A DNA stretch of 9,087 nucleotides from positions 1 to 9,087 of the forward strand of contig JAPHRL010000169.1 of NCBI GenBank assembly GCA_026195755.1, in the 5' to 3' direction. The DNA is from Kangiella sp. Lineage in GTDB: Bacteria > Pseudomonadota > Gammaproteobacteria > Enterobacterales > Kangiellaceae. The notes beneath the pieces were generated by a model. It was not told the origin of the DNA. It ran no database searches and was given only the letters and a program-made list of their open reading frames with translations. Below are positions 1 to 6,176 of the stretch, piece by piece. Each line of letters opens with the position of its first letter. Position 1 is the first letter of the stretch. The translations under genes and the position numbers were made by a program.

Positions 1-1
1 T

Positions 2-559
2 CAGGAAGGGAAATCAAGGCTGGATACCTACAAAGAAATGATTGCTGCAATAATGCAGGAAGTGAGAGCAGGTAAGAATGTATGCGCAGCATTTTATGGT
101 CATCCGGGAGTTTTTGCTTTAGCTCCGCATAAAGTGGTAGAAATAGCAAAAAAAGAAGGCTATCAAGCCCATATGGAACCTGGAATCTCTGCAGAAGATT
201 GCTTATATGCTGATTTAGCTATTGACCCGGGGAGGTTCGGCTGTCAGCATTACGAAACGACCCAGTTTATGGTTCATAACAAAAACATTGAGCCGAGTGC
301 TTATTTGGTGCTTTGGCAAATAGGAATCGCTGGCGATCAAGAGTTAACCCAGTTTGAGACAACAGAAACAAAGTTGGGGGCGCTCCGAGATAAATTACTT
401 GGCATATACCCTGAAGAGCATGAAGTCATTCTTTATGAGTCATCAACGGTATTATTAAAAGAATCAAGAATAGAAAAAATAAAACTACAACAATTAGCAA
501 ATGTTGAGACCAGCTTGGAAACAACGCTTGTGATACCACCGTTAAGGAAAAAATCGTAA
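2..559 (+). CDS. Split borosin peptide backbone alpha-N-methyltransferase (SonM/OphMA-like), 5' truncated by window edge
   Basis: This is the C-terminal 185 residues of a tetrapyrrole-methylase-fold, SAM-dependent enzyme expected to methylate backbone amide nitrogens of the peptide encoded next door. Reading is open from base 2, so the gene begins upstream; the first internal ATG (38) is not the start. Numbering from base 2, R6 and Y10 (RLDTY) fit the catalytic Arg-x3-Tyr of OphMA/SonM. FYGHPGVF (31-38, Tyr32) fits the conserved Tyr-Gly-His-Pro-Gly loop. MEPGISAEDCLYADLAIDPG, QFM and LWQIGIAGD match the SonM type from memory. Generic tetrapyrrole methylases (CobA, CysG, RsmI, diphthine synthase) lack this combination. 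Known autocatalytic borosin enzymes carry the core at their own C-terminus; this one ends at TTLVIPPLRKKS with no core, so it would act in trans. It also seems to lack the short tail that I recall following the IPP segment in SonM. The precursor starts 34 nt downstream, apparently in the same operon. Family assignment is strong; activity is inferred. Confidence 0.88.
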   Translation, partial: QEGKSRLDTYKEMIAAIMQEVRAGKNVCAAFYGHPGVFALAPHKVVEIAKKEGYQAHMEPGISAEDCLYADLAIDPGRFGCQHYETTQFMVHNKNIEPSAYLVLWQIGIAGDQELTQFETTETKLGALRDKLLGIYPEEHEVILYESSTVLLKESRIEKIKLQQLANVETSLETTLVIPPLRKKS

Positions 560-581
560 CTAATGGTCTTATCAACACTTA

Positions 582-587
582 AAGGAG
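582..587 (+). promoter_or_regulatory. Strong Shine-Dalgarno of the borosin precursor gene
   Basis: AAGGAG lies six bases before the ATG at 594. It is the best ribosome binding site in the window and fixes the start of the 82-residue precursor. A strong site directly after the methyltransferase stop fits a substrate peptide made in excess over its enzyme. Confidence 0.8.
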
Positions 588-593
588 ATTACT

Positions 594-842
594 ATGAGCC
601 AAAATTTACAACTTCTTGAAACTATTGCTAACCTTACTTCAGAGCAGTCATTATCTGTATCTGAGTTAAAAGCGTTGGGCTTTGAGGAAGAGCTTGCGAA
701 AGCGATAAAAGAAAAAAATATCGCTAAATTAGAAAGTTTATTAGGGGCTAACACCAATGTTTCAGTGATCTTAGCTCCTGCAGAAGATGATGAGGATGCT
801 GCGGAAGATGATTCCAGGGAAGAAGAAATCAAGATCGCATAG
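594..842 (+). CDS. Split borosin precursor peptide (SonA-like leader plus core)
   Basis: This 82-residue acidic peptide is the likely substrate of the preceding methyltransferase. Residues 1-51 look like a compact helical borosin-binding domain: two amphipathic helices around 4-27, then GFEEELAKAIKEKNIAKLES (29-48) ending in LLG (49-51). The pattern L-G-[LF]-x-x-x-x-x-x-A-[IV] followed by N/D-I/M-x-K-L-x-x-L resembles the C-terminal half of the SonA leader as I recall it. A short beta-prone hydrophobic segment, NVSVILAPA (55-63), is the core candidate. A strongly acidic tail follows: EDDEDAAEDDSREEEIKIA (64-82). There is no signal peptide, membrane helix or Cys/Ser/Thr-rich core, which argues against lanthipeptide, thiopeptide or bacteriocin precursors. 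Its gene lies 34 nt after the methyltransferase and its last 56 bases overlap the reading frame of the GGDEF gene. Without the neighbour it would be an unrecognised small protein; with it, the assignment is good. The exact core is inferred. Confidence 0.85.
   Translation: MSQNLQLLETIANLTSEQSLSVSELKALGFEEELAKAIKEKNIAKLESLLGANTNVSVILAPAEDDEDAAEDDSREEEIKIA
756..839 (+). other. Candidate borosin core and acidic follower within the precursor
   Basis: Codons 55-82 encode the part after the helical leader. Residues 55-63 (NVSVILAPA) are hydrophobic and free of charge, the kind of segment borosin enzymes thread through the active site; V56, V58, I59, L60 and A61 are the plausible N-methylation positions. 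Residues 64-73 hold seven acidic residues out of ten, a tail that could stop the processive enzyme or be trimmed later. P62 has no backbone NH and cannot be methylated, so it could mark the end of the modified run. Placement is inferred, as no protease gene is visible nearby to define a cleavage site. Confidence 0.55.
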
Positions 843-2616
843 TTTCTCCCGATCGATTTACAAACTTTCAATAATACTAATTGGTATTCTCGGTGGCTTG
901 TTGCAAGCTACCGAGATTACTTATATTGAAGAACTAAAAATAGCAAATCATCTTAGAACAACAGATCCTCAACAGTTCTTACAGCAAGTCAACTATATTG
1001 CAGAGCTAGAACTTCCCGATAAAGAAAATAAAGCGTTAAGAAATTACTTGCTAGGCTATGCTGAAGCGCTAAGAGGTAATTCAGATCAGTCAATCAATTA
1101 TTATCAGAAGGTGATTGGCAGTCAGGCTAATAAGCCTTTAGTCATTCGCGCAAAGTTAGCTTTAGCAAACTTGCTTGTATTAAATAAAGACTATGTCAAA
1201 TCACTTGAATTAGTGCGTGAAGTTCTAAGCGAGGCCAATACCGTTGATGACTCAGTACGCCACTATATTTATCAAGTAGCAGCAATCGTTTACAACGAGG
1301 TGGGACAGTTCCAGTTAGCGGAGCAAACTTTAAGTCTACTACCTGAGAATAGCGAGCAAATATTAAATGTCAAAGAGGGATGCTTGCTTGCTGCTGTACA
1401 GGCTCAAACATGGTACGAATTAGCAAAGATTACAACGAAAGAACAGCGGCAGATTGAAAGCGCATACACCAGATGCCGAGAAAAAGAGCCTGTTTATGCT
1501 CTTTCAGCAAAATTTTATTTGATCGCAGATAAGGTACAAAAGGAAGAGTACTTAGCTGCAAAGCAGACAATCGATGAAGAAATATTAGCGGTAGAAGAGC
1601 TAAGTTATAGTTATTTAACGTTAGGTTATTACACTTTATATGCGCTGAGTTTAAATGGAACTGGTGACAAGCAAGACGCGATAGACTATGCAAAGAAAGC
1701 CATTGTTTTAGGAGAAAAAAATAATAGAGAAACCATTACAACATGGTTGCTGGAAGCGTATTACTTAAGCTCTCAGCTGTTAAAGGAGCGAGGTGAGTTT
1801 GATAAAGCATTGGGGCTATTAGAAGAATATTTAGTTAAAGTTAACCGTTACAAAAACGATCAATCCTCCAAACAATTGGCATATCAATTAGTCGAGCATG
1901 AGACTGAAAGTAAACAGCAAAAGATAGAACAGCTAAATCAGCAGAATGAACTTCTGAAGCTTGAGCAGGAATTAGCAAAGAAAGACGCCACTAATAACCG
2001 TTTAGTACTAGCTTTGGTCATTGTGTTATTGACAACTCTGGCATTCTGGACATATCGGATTAAGCGTCACCAAATTCGCTTGCGGAAACAGTCGCAAACC
2101 GACCAGTTAACGGGGCTAAGTTCACGCCATCATTTTTATGAAACTGCTAAAGCTATTTTGCATCGCAGTGAGCAAGAGAAACAGGATGTCGGATTTATCC
2201 TGTTTGACATGGATTATTTTAAATCGGTCAACGATAAGTATGGACACTTAGTGGGTGATTGGGTATTACAAAAAACTGCAGAAGTGGTTAAGGCCAGTTG
2301 TCGTCAGAATGACTTAGCGGGGCGTTTAGGCGGTGAAGAGTTTGCGATATTTCTACCTGCATGCAATCTTAAAAAAGCTGAGCAGTTGGCTGAAATATGT
2401 CGTAAGGCCGTGTCGCAAATAGATACCTCTGAAACAGGTTATCGTTTTGATGTTTCTTCCAGTTTTGGAGTCACCAGTACCGAGCTGTCCGGTTATGACT
2501 TTATGGATTTGATCGCCGATGCTGATAAGGCCATGTATAGCGCTAAGAGCAAAGGGCGAAACCAAATCGTGGTGGTCGATGGTTTGGTTAAAGATTTTGA
2601 GAAACTGATTTCATAA
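787..2616 (+). CDS. Membrane-bound TPR-sensor diguanylate cyclase (GGDEF)
   Basis: This is a predicted inner-membrane enzyme making cyclic di-GMP from two GTP. From the 787 start it has 609 residues: a basic N-terminus (3-26), a hydrophobic signal/anchor (27-39), an alpha-helical TPR-like periplasmic region (about 45-365), a coiled coil (about 368-400), a membrane helix (406-423) followed by the positive stretch RIKRHQIRLRKQ, and a GGDEF domain (about 436-600). The domain looks active: DQLTGL (439-444), FDMDYFK with metal-binding D474, and GGEEF (515-519). RQND (506-509) sits five residues before GGEEF, matching the inhibitory RxxD site, so product feedback is expected. The frame overlaps the precursor gene by 56 bases, suggesting translational coupling. 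The start is uncertain: ATGs occur at 787, 790, 796 and 808, and only 808 has a modest upstream GAGG (11-12 nt away); the hydrophobic anchor is kept with any of them. Its ligand is unknown. Confidence 0.9.
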   Translation: MMRMLRKMIPGKKKSRSHSFSRSIYKLSIILIGILGGLLQATEITYIEELKIANHLRTTDPQQFLQQVNYIAELELPDKENKALRNYLLGYAEALRGNSDQSINYYQKVIGSQANKPLVIRAKLALANLLVLNKDYVKSLELVREVLSEANTVDDSVRHYIYQVAAIVYNEVGQFQLAEQTLSLLPENSEQILNVKEGCLLAAVQAQTWYELAKITTKEQRQIESAYTRCREKEPVYALSAKFYLIADKVQKEEYLAAKQTIDEEILAVEELSYSYLTLGYYTLYALSLNGTGDKQDAIDYAKKAIVLGEKNNRETITTWLLEAYYLSSQLLKERGEFDKALGLLEEYLVKVNRYKNDQSSKQLAYQLVEHETESKQQKIEQLNQQNELLKLEQELAKKDATNNRLVLALVIVLLTTLAFWTYRIKRHQIRLRKQSQTDQLTGLSSRHHFYETAKAILHRSEQEKQDVGFILFDMDYFKSVNDKYGHLVGDWVLQKTAEVVKASCRQNDLAGRLGGEEFAIFLPACNLKKAEQLAEICRKAVSQIDTSETGYRFDVSSSFGVTSTELSGYDFMDLIADADKAMYSAKSKGRNQIVVVDGLVKDFEKLIS

Positions 2617-2639
2617 TTAACTTTTTCGTTACTTGAGCC

Positions 2640-3221
2640 TCAATCTTTAATCCCAAAGAATTGTTCTTTTATGGTCGGCTCATAGGTTGGCCACTCTTCA
2701 ATCACTTCATAGTAAACTCCTTTCTGATTAAACTGGGATTCCATCAAGCAAAAATGCTCAACCTTAAGTTGGTAGCGAACTGACTCAGTAATTTCTGACT
2801 GAATGGTGGCATCGCGATATAGCGTAATGTGAGGGCGGAAAGGTTTATTGGGTAGCTTGATATGAATACCGGCTTGTTTCAGATTTTGGCGGATGTGCTG
2901 ATGCAACTCTATCAATTGTTCGTTTGGAGTGACTTCAAGACAGCCCACCTCGGCCTTTGGGTAATAAGCAAACTGTTTTAATTCAATTTCAAAGGGCTTA
3001 ATCTCGGGAACTTCGATGGCCTCAAGAATACCAACCAGCTGGCTATCCGGCAGTTCGCCCAAGAATAGCAATGTGATATGAAAGTTATGAGGGCTGACAG
3101 GGCGTCCAGTAAAGGGGCATTGCCTCTGCAATAGCTCCAGCTGGTTCTTGAGTTCCTGGGGAAGTTCTATGGCGAAAAAGAGACGTGTCATATTTTTGTC
3201 AGATTTTGTTAGAGATGGCAT
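2640..3221 (-). CDS. thpR: RNA 2',3'-cyclic phosphodiesterase / 2'-5' RNA ligase (ThpR)
   Basis: This is a 2H phosphoesterase family cytoplasmic protein. Members hydrolyse RNA 2',3'-cyclic phosphates and can join tRNA halves through a 2'-5' bond; the physiological role in bacteria is unsettled. The two signature H-x-T/S motifs are present: FHITLLFLGEL (His48, Thr50) and RPHITLYRD (His131, Thr133), about 80 residues apart as expected. RLFFAIELP near the N-terminus is the usual first strand. Length is 193 residues from the ATG at 3221, near the usual 175-195. I chose 3221 because AAGGG lies ten bases upstream; the ATG at 3191 (183 residues, starting MTRLFFAIE) matches relatives better at the N-terminus but has no visible Shine-Dalgarno. 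An open frame continues up to 3341 but would overlap mrcB and is not needed. It converges with the GGDEF gene (23 nt apart) and diverges from mrcB. Confidence 0.9.
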   Translation of the reverse strand: MPSLTKSDKNMTRLFFAIELPQELKNQLELLQRQCPFTGRPVSPHNFHITLLFLGELPDSQLVGILEAIEVPEIKPFEIELKQFAYYPKAEVGCLEVTPNEQLIELHQHIRQNLKQAGIHIKLPNKPFRPHITLYRDATIQSEITESVRYQLKVEHFCLMESQFNQKGVYYEVIEEWPTYEPTIKEQFFGIKD

Positions 3222-3244
3222 AACATTTGTGCCCTTGAATTTGC

Positions 3245-3250
3245 TACTAT
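3245..3250 (+). promoter_or_regulatory. Candidate extended -10 of the mrcB promoter
   Basis: TGC precedes TACTAT, giving the extended -10 form TGnTAnnAT. A start about seven bases downstream would leave a leader of about 26 nt before the mrcB ATG. No good -35 hexamer lies 16-18 bases upstream, as is common for extended -10 promoters. Prediction by eye only. Confidence 0.4.
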
Positions 3251-3277
3251 CATAGTCATGAGATTGAAAACGATAAA
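3249..3277 (-). promoter_or_regulatory. Candidate thpR promoter, overlapping that of mrcB
   Basis: On the minus strand TATGAT (complement of 3249-3254, five of six consensus bases) lies 17 bases after TTTATC (complement of 3272-3277, a weak -35). Transcription would start near 3242 and give a leader of about 21 nt that contains the AAGGG in front of the ATG at 3221. The -10 overlaps the proposed mrcB -10 on the other strand. Confidence 0.4.
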
Positions 3278-3282
3278 GTGAA

Positions 3283-5604
3283 ATGGCTAAAAAACCTGTT
3301 AAGAAAAGCGCAAAACCTTCTAAAAAGAAGCAATCAAGCAAGGCAAATCAGTCCTTCTGGCGTAGAACCCCTTGGAAAAAGGTCTTCTGGAGAGGCGGTT
3401 TGATCTTTACCGCTTTATTTATTGCCTTTGTCATTTATTGCGACATGGTGATTAAGCGTGAGTTTGACGATAACCGTTGGCAGTTACCGGCTAAAGTCTA
3501 TGCGCAACCACTGGAGCTGATGAACGGTAAGGCATTAACGCCAACGCGTCTGGAGCAGGAGTTAGAGCTCCTGGGCTATCGTAAAACCATTAAAACCACC
3601 CGTGCCGGTGATTATGAGCAATATGGTGATTATTACTACATACATGTTCGCCCCTTCGTATTTTGGGATGAGTCACAAGCTAGTCGCCAAATTGCTTTCA
3701 GCTTGCGTAATGGGCGAGTCAGCCAATTGAAGGACCATGTTTTGGGCGAGCCATTGCAAATGGCGCGCCTGGATCCATTGTTAATTGGCCAAATTTATCC
3801 GAATCGGTTAGAAGACCGCATTTTGGTTAAGTTAGAGCAGGTTCCAGAGCATCTCATCAAGGCATTAATTATTACCGAAGACCGTGACTTCTATGAGCAT
3901 AACGGTGTTTCCCCAAAGGCTATTGCTCGAGCATTGTGGCATAACATCACTTCAGATGGAGGCACTCAAGGTGGTAGTACTCTTACCCAACAGTTGGTTA
4001 AAAACTATTTTTTAACCAACGAGCGAAGTTTATGGCGTAAATTTCGTGAAGCGGTGATGTCAGTGTTGCTTGAGGTTCACTATGAAAAAGAGGAAATTCT
4101 CGAGGCCTATTTAAATGAAGTCTATTTCGGCCAGGATGGTCCGCGAGCGATTCATGGTGTAGGGCTTGCCAGTAAGTTTTTCTTTGATAAGGAAGTTGAG
4201 AATCTAACTCCGGCTCAATCATCATTGCTGGTCGCTATACTAAAAGGCCCCTCAGTTTATGACCCAAGGCGTCATCCCGAGAATGCCATGAAGCGCCGGA
4301 ACCTGGTGCTGGAGCTGATGCACCAAGCTAATGTACTAAGCGAACAAGAGCTTAAGCAAGAAAAGCAAACTACATTGTCGCTGGTCAGAAAACCCAGCAT
4401 CCATCTGTCCAATGTACCGGCCTTTATGGATCTGGTTCGCCATCAACTACAAGACGCCTACTCGGATCAGGAGTTAAACTCAGAAGGTTTAAATGTTTTC
4501 ACTACTCTGGATCCGGTGATTCAAATGTATAGTGAGCGTACCGTTGAAAAGTCGATCGCTGATATTGAGAAGCAAAGACAACAGGAAGAGGGTACTTTGC
4601 AGGCTGCGGCAATTATTAGCGACAGCCAAAGCGGCCACATTTTGGCGGTCATAGGTGATCGCAAAGCTGGCTTCGCTGGTTATAACCGAGCGATCGATGC
4701 AAGACGCCAGATTGGTTCAGTGATCAAACCTTTTGTCATGCTGGCTGCTCTGGAGCAGAATCAGGAGTACACCTTATCCTCTAATATTAGTGATTTCCCA
4801 CTATCATTAAAGCAGCGTGATGGAAGCACCTGGCAACCGCAAAACTTTGACCGCAACTTTCACGGGATGGTACCGCTCTATCGTGCCTTGAGCGAGTCCT
4901 ATAATGTGGCGATGGCGCGCCTGGGCCAAGAAGTAGGAATGCAACGCCTGGCGGACTTTATTGAACGTGCCGGGGTTGAAAAAGAAGTGCGTCCTCTCGA
5001 CGCCCTGCCGTTGGGAGTGCTTGAGCTAACACCACTAGAGTTATTACAGCTCTATCAGTCGATTGCCAGTAATGGGTTGCGCATTAAGCCGTCATCTATT
5101 ATCGCGGTAACTGATAAAAATGGCGGACTACTGGAGCGCTATCCTGTGGACTCTGAAAGGGTTGCTAGTGAAATGAATGTGTATTTGGTTAAAGCTGCGA
5201 TGCAACTTGCCGTTGAGCAGGGTACAGCAAAATACTTGCATCGCGCTAATCCATTCACTTCATTTGCGGGGAAAACGGGAACCACCAATGATCTTAAAGA
5301 TTCATGGTTTGTCGGTTTGTCCGGTGAGCATCTGGCGGTGGTCTGGGTCGGGCGAGATGATAATAAGGATGCAAATATCACCGGTTCTACCGCTGCTTTA
5401 CCAGTGTTCTCGGAGATATTCTCTGGTATTAATACAAGCCCCATAGATATGGGCTACCATGACAATATTGAGTGGAAGCTGGTGGATTACCGTAGCGGCT
5501 TACTGGCTACTGATGAGTGCCAGAATTCTGTGAGCGTACCTTATCTTCGAGGTACAGCACCGAAAGCAACTGCTGACTGTCAGCCTGCTGTTTCGCAACA
5601 GTAA
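3283..5604 (+). CDS. mrcB: Bifunctional penicillin-binding protein 1b (class A PBP)
   Basis: This inner-membrane peptidoglycan synthase polymerises lipid II glycan strands and cross-links their peptides. It has 773 residues (E. coli PBP1b has 844). The order is: Lys-rich cytoplasmic tail (1-33), membrane helix (about 34-53), UB2H-like region with the YAQPLELMNG segment (about 70-150), and the GT51 glycosyltransferase with ITEDRDFYEHNG (catalytic Glu199), QGGSTLTQQLVKN and EAYLNEVYFGQ. The transpeptidase follows with SVIK (catalytic Ser479, Lys482), SYN (539-541) and KTGTT (664-668). All catalytic motifs are intact. The QGGSTLTQQLVKN and YLNEVYFGQ wording and the C-terminal SGLLATDEC stretch fit PBP1b rather than PBP1a. 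In enterobacteria UB2H binds the outer-membrane activator LpoB; no lpoB is in the window. The start is supported by the basic tail and membrane helix, with only a weak AAGTG site. It diverges from thpR and is followed by the HIT gene after 53 nt. Confidence 0.95.
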   Translation: MAKKPVKKSAKPSKKKQSSKANQSFWRRTPWKKVFWRGGLIFTALFIAFVIYCDMVIKREFDDNRWQLPAKVYAQPLELMNGKALTPTRLEQELELLGYRKTIKTTRAGDYEQYGDYYYIHVRPFVFWDESQASRQIAFSLRNGRVSQLKDHVLGEPLQMARLDPLLIGQIYPNRLEDRILVKLEQVPEHLIKALIITEDRDFYEHNGVSPKAIARALWHNITSDGGTQGGSTLTQQLVKNYFLTNERSLWRKFREAVMSVLLEVHYEKEEILEAYLNEVYFGQDGPRAIHGVGLASKFFFDKEVENLTPAQSSLLVAILKGPSVYDPRRHPENAMKRRNLVLELMHQANVLSEQELKQEKQTTLSLVRKPSIHLSNVPAFMDLVRHQLQDAYSDQELNSEGLNVFTTLDPVIQMYSERTVEKSIADIEKQRQQEEGTLQAAAIISDSQSGHILAVIGDRKAGFAGYNRAIDARRQIGSVIKPFVMLAALEQNQEYTLSSNISDFPLSLKQRDGSTWQPQNFDRNFHGMVPLYRALSESYNVAMARLGQEVGMQRLADFIERAGVEKEVRPLDALPLGVLELTPLELLQLYQSIASNGLRIKPSSIIAVTDKNGGLLERYPVDSERVASEMNVYLVKAAMQLAVEQGTAKYLHRANPFTSFAGKTGTTNDLKDSWFVGLSGEHLAVVWVGRDDNKDANITGSTAALPVFSEIFSGINTSPIDMGYHDNIEWKLVDYRSGLLATDECQNSVSVPYLRGTAPKATADCQPAVSQQ

Positions 5605-5647
5605 AGCTAACAATGAGCCGTCAGCATTAGTACTAAGTCATTATAAT

Positions 5648-5653
5648 AGGGAG
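5648..5653 (+). promoter_or_regulatory. Shine-Dalgarno of the HIT gene
   Basis: AGGGAG stands four bases before the ATG at 5658, a slightly short spacing but a good match, and fixes the HIT start. Confidence 0.6.
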
Positions 5654-5657
5654 TTTT

Positions 5658-6086
5658 ATGAGTTTTGTTTTGAGTGAAACTTTGGCCAAAGATGCAGTAG
5701 AGTTAGGAAATTTTAATCTGTGCAAGTTGTTATGGATGAATGACAAACAATATCCATGGGCCATTTTAGTTCCGCGTGTAAATGATATAAAGGAGCTCTA
5801 CCAATTAACAGTGGCGCAACAGATTAACGTCATGGAAGAATCAAACTTTTTACTACAAAGTATGGCCAAGGTATTTAAAGCCGATAAGATGAATGTTGCT
5901 GCACTGGGTAACATGGTTCCCCAATTGCACCTACACCATATCGCACGCTACAAAGATGATCCTGCCTGGCCGGGACCAGTCTGGGGAGTTAAGCAACCAA
6001 TCCACTATGGTGAGAATGAGATGATTAAAGAAGTCAGCCCATTGTTAGCCGAACTGAAAGATAACTTTGGTTTTAAAGAGGTTTAG
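5658..6086 (+). CDS. HIT-domain protein, nucleotide-phosphate hydrolase or transferase type
   Basis: This is a 142-residue cytoplasmic protein of the histidine triad superfamily, whose members cleave or transfer nucleoside phosphates (AMP-amidates, dinucleoside polyphosphates). The core strand LLWMNDKQYPWAILVPR (24-40) is the usual HIT entry and PQLHLHHIARYKDD (88-101) carries the triad. The first triad position is Gln89 instead of His, leaving His91 as the expected nucleophile and His93 as its partner. This QxHxHH form followed by PAWPGPVWG occurs in a proteobacterial HIT subgroup as I recall it, so it need not be a defect. It is complete and of family length. It lies 53 nt after mrcB on the same strand and may be read from the same transcript, though no functional link to cell-wall synthesis is evident. 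The substrate cannot be told from sequence. Confidence 0.88.
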   Translation: MSFVLSETLAKDAVELGNFNLCKLLWMNDKQYPWAILVPRVNDIKELYQLTVAQQINVMEESNFLLQSMAKVFKADKMNVAALGNMVPQLHLHHIARYKDDPAWPGPVWGVKQPIHYGENEMIKEVSPLLAELKDNFGFKEV

Positions 6087-6110
6087 TCGTAGTTTATTAG
6101 TGAACGAAGA

Positions 6111-6142
6111 GTTGGGTTACGAAGCATAACTTCTAACCCAAC
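6111..6142. terminator. Hairpin between convergent genes; likely bidirectional terminator or REP-like palindrome
   Basis: GTTGGGTTA (6111-6119) pairs perfectly with TAACCCAAC (6134-6142). Inside, GAAG (6121-6124) pairs with CTTC (6130-6133) around the loop CATAA; C6120 is the only bulge, giving 13 base pairs. It lies between the stops of the convergent HIT and M28 genes. On the plus strand it is followed by AT-rich sequence but not a clean T-run; on the minus strand by TCTTCGTTC. So intrinsic termination is plausible but not textbook. The rest of the 90-base gap (6087-6176) shows nothing else. Confidence 0.55.
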
Positions 6143-6176
6143 CTATAAACATAAAATAACTTAAGGATGAGAAAAC

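Noticed and set aside
594..842. Precursor read as a Nif11-type or bacteriocin leader peptide
   Set aside because: It has no double-glycine cleavage site before a Cys/Ser/Thr-rich core and no lanthipeptide, radical SAM or peptidase-transporter gene is seen. The neighbouring enzyme is a borosin-type methyltransferase.
780..860. Possible programmed frameshift fusing the precursor to the GGDEF protein
   Set aside because: There is no clear slippery heptamer, the precursor has a normal stop and the GGDEF frame has its own ATGs. A simple overlap explains the layout.
572..871. Antisense open frame (minus strand) over the precursor gene, Ser-rich
   Set aside because: The serine run is just the complement of the GA-rich acidic codons. 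It has no ribosome site and no family likeness, and the plus strand has a well-supported gene.
2590..2670. Inverted repeats around the GGDEF and thpR stops (AAAGATT/AATCTTT; TTGAGCCTCAA; AAAGAATTGTTCTTT) as a terminator
   Set aside because: The stems are short or AT-rich, one has a one-base centre, one needs a loop of nearly 40 bases, and none has a proper T-run. Termination here may occur but I cannot place it.
3222..3341. Longer thpR start giving a hydrophobic N-terminal extension
   Set aside because: It would run into the mrcB coding region, and the extension is unlike known family members. The hydrophobic look comes from the complement of mrcB lysine codons.
5177..5446. Open frame in another plus-strand frame within mrcB
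   Set aside because: It lies wholly inside the transpeptidase domain with its catalytic motif, has no ribosome site, and its translation resembles nothing known.
5588..5601. CTGTTTCGCAACAG hairpin at the end of mrcB as a terminator
   Set aside because: It has only five base pairs, lies within the coding sequence and is not followed by T residues.
5642..5647. Perfect TATAAT before the HIT gene
   Set aside because: Transcription would begin about where the ATG is and leave out the Shine-Dalgarno that directly follows it. No -35 is seen at the right distance, so it is probably chance.
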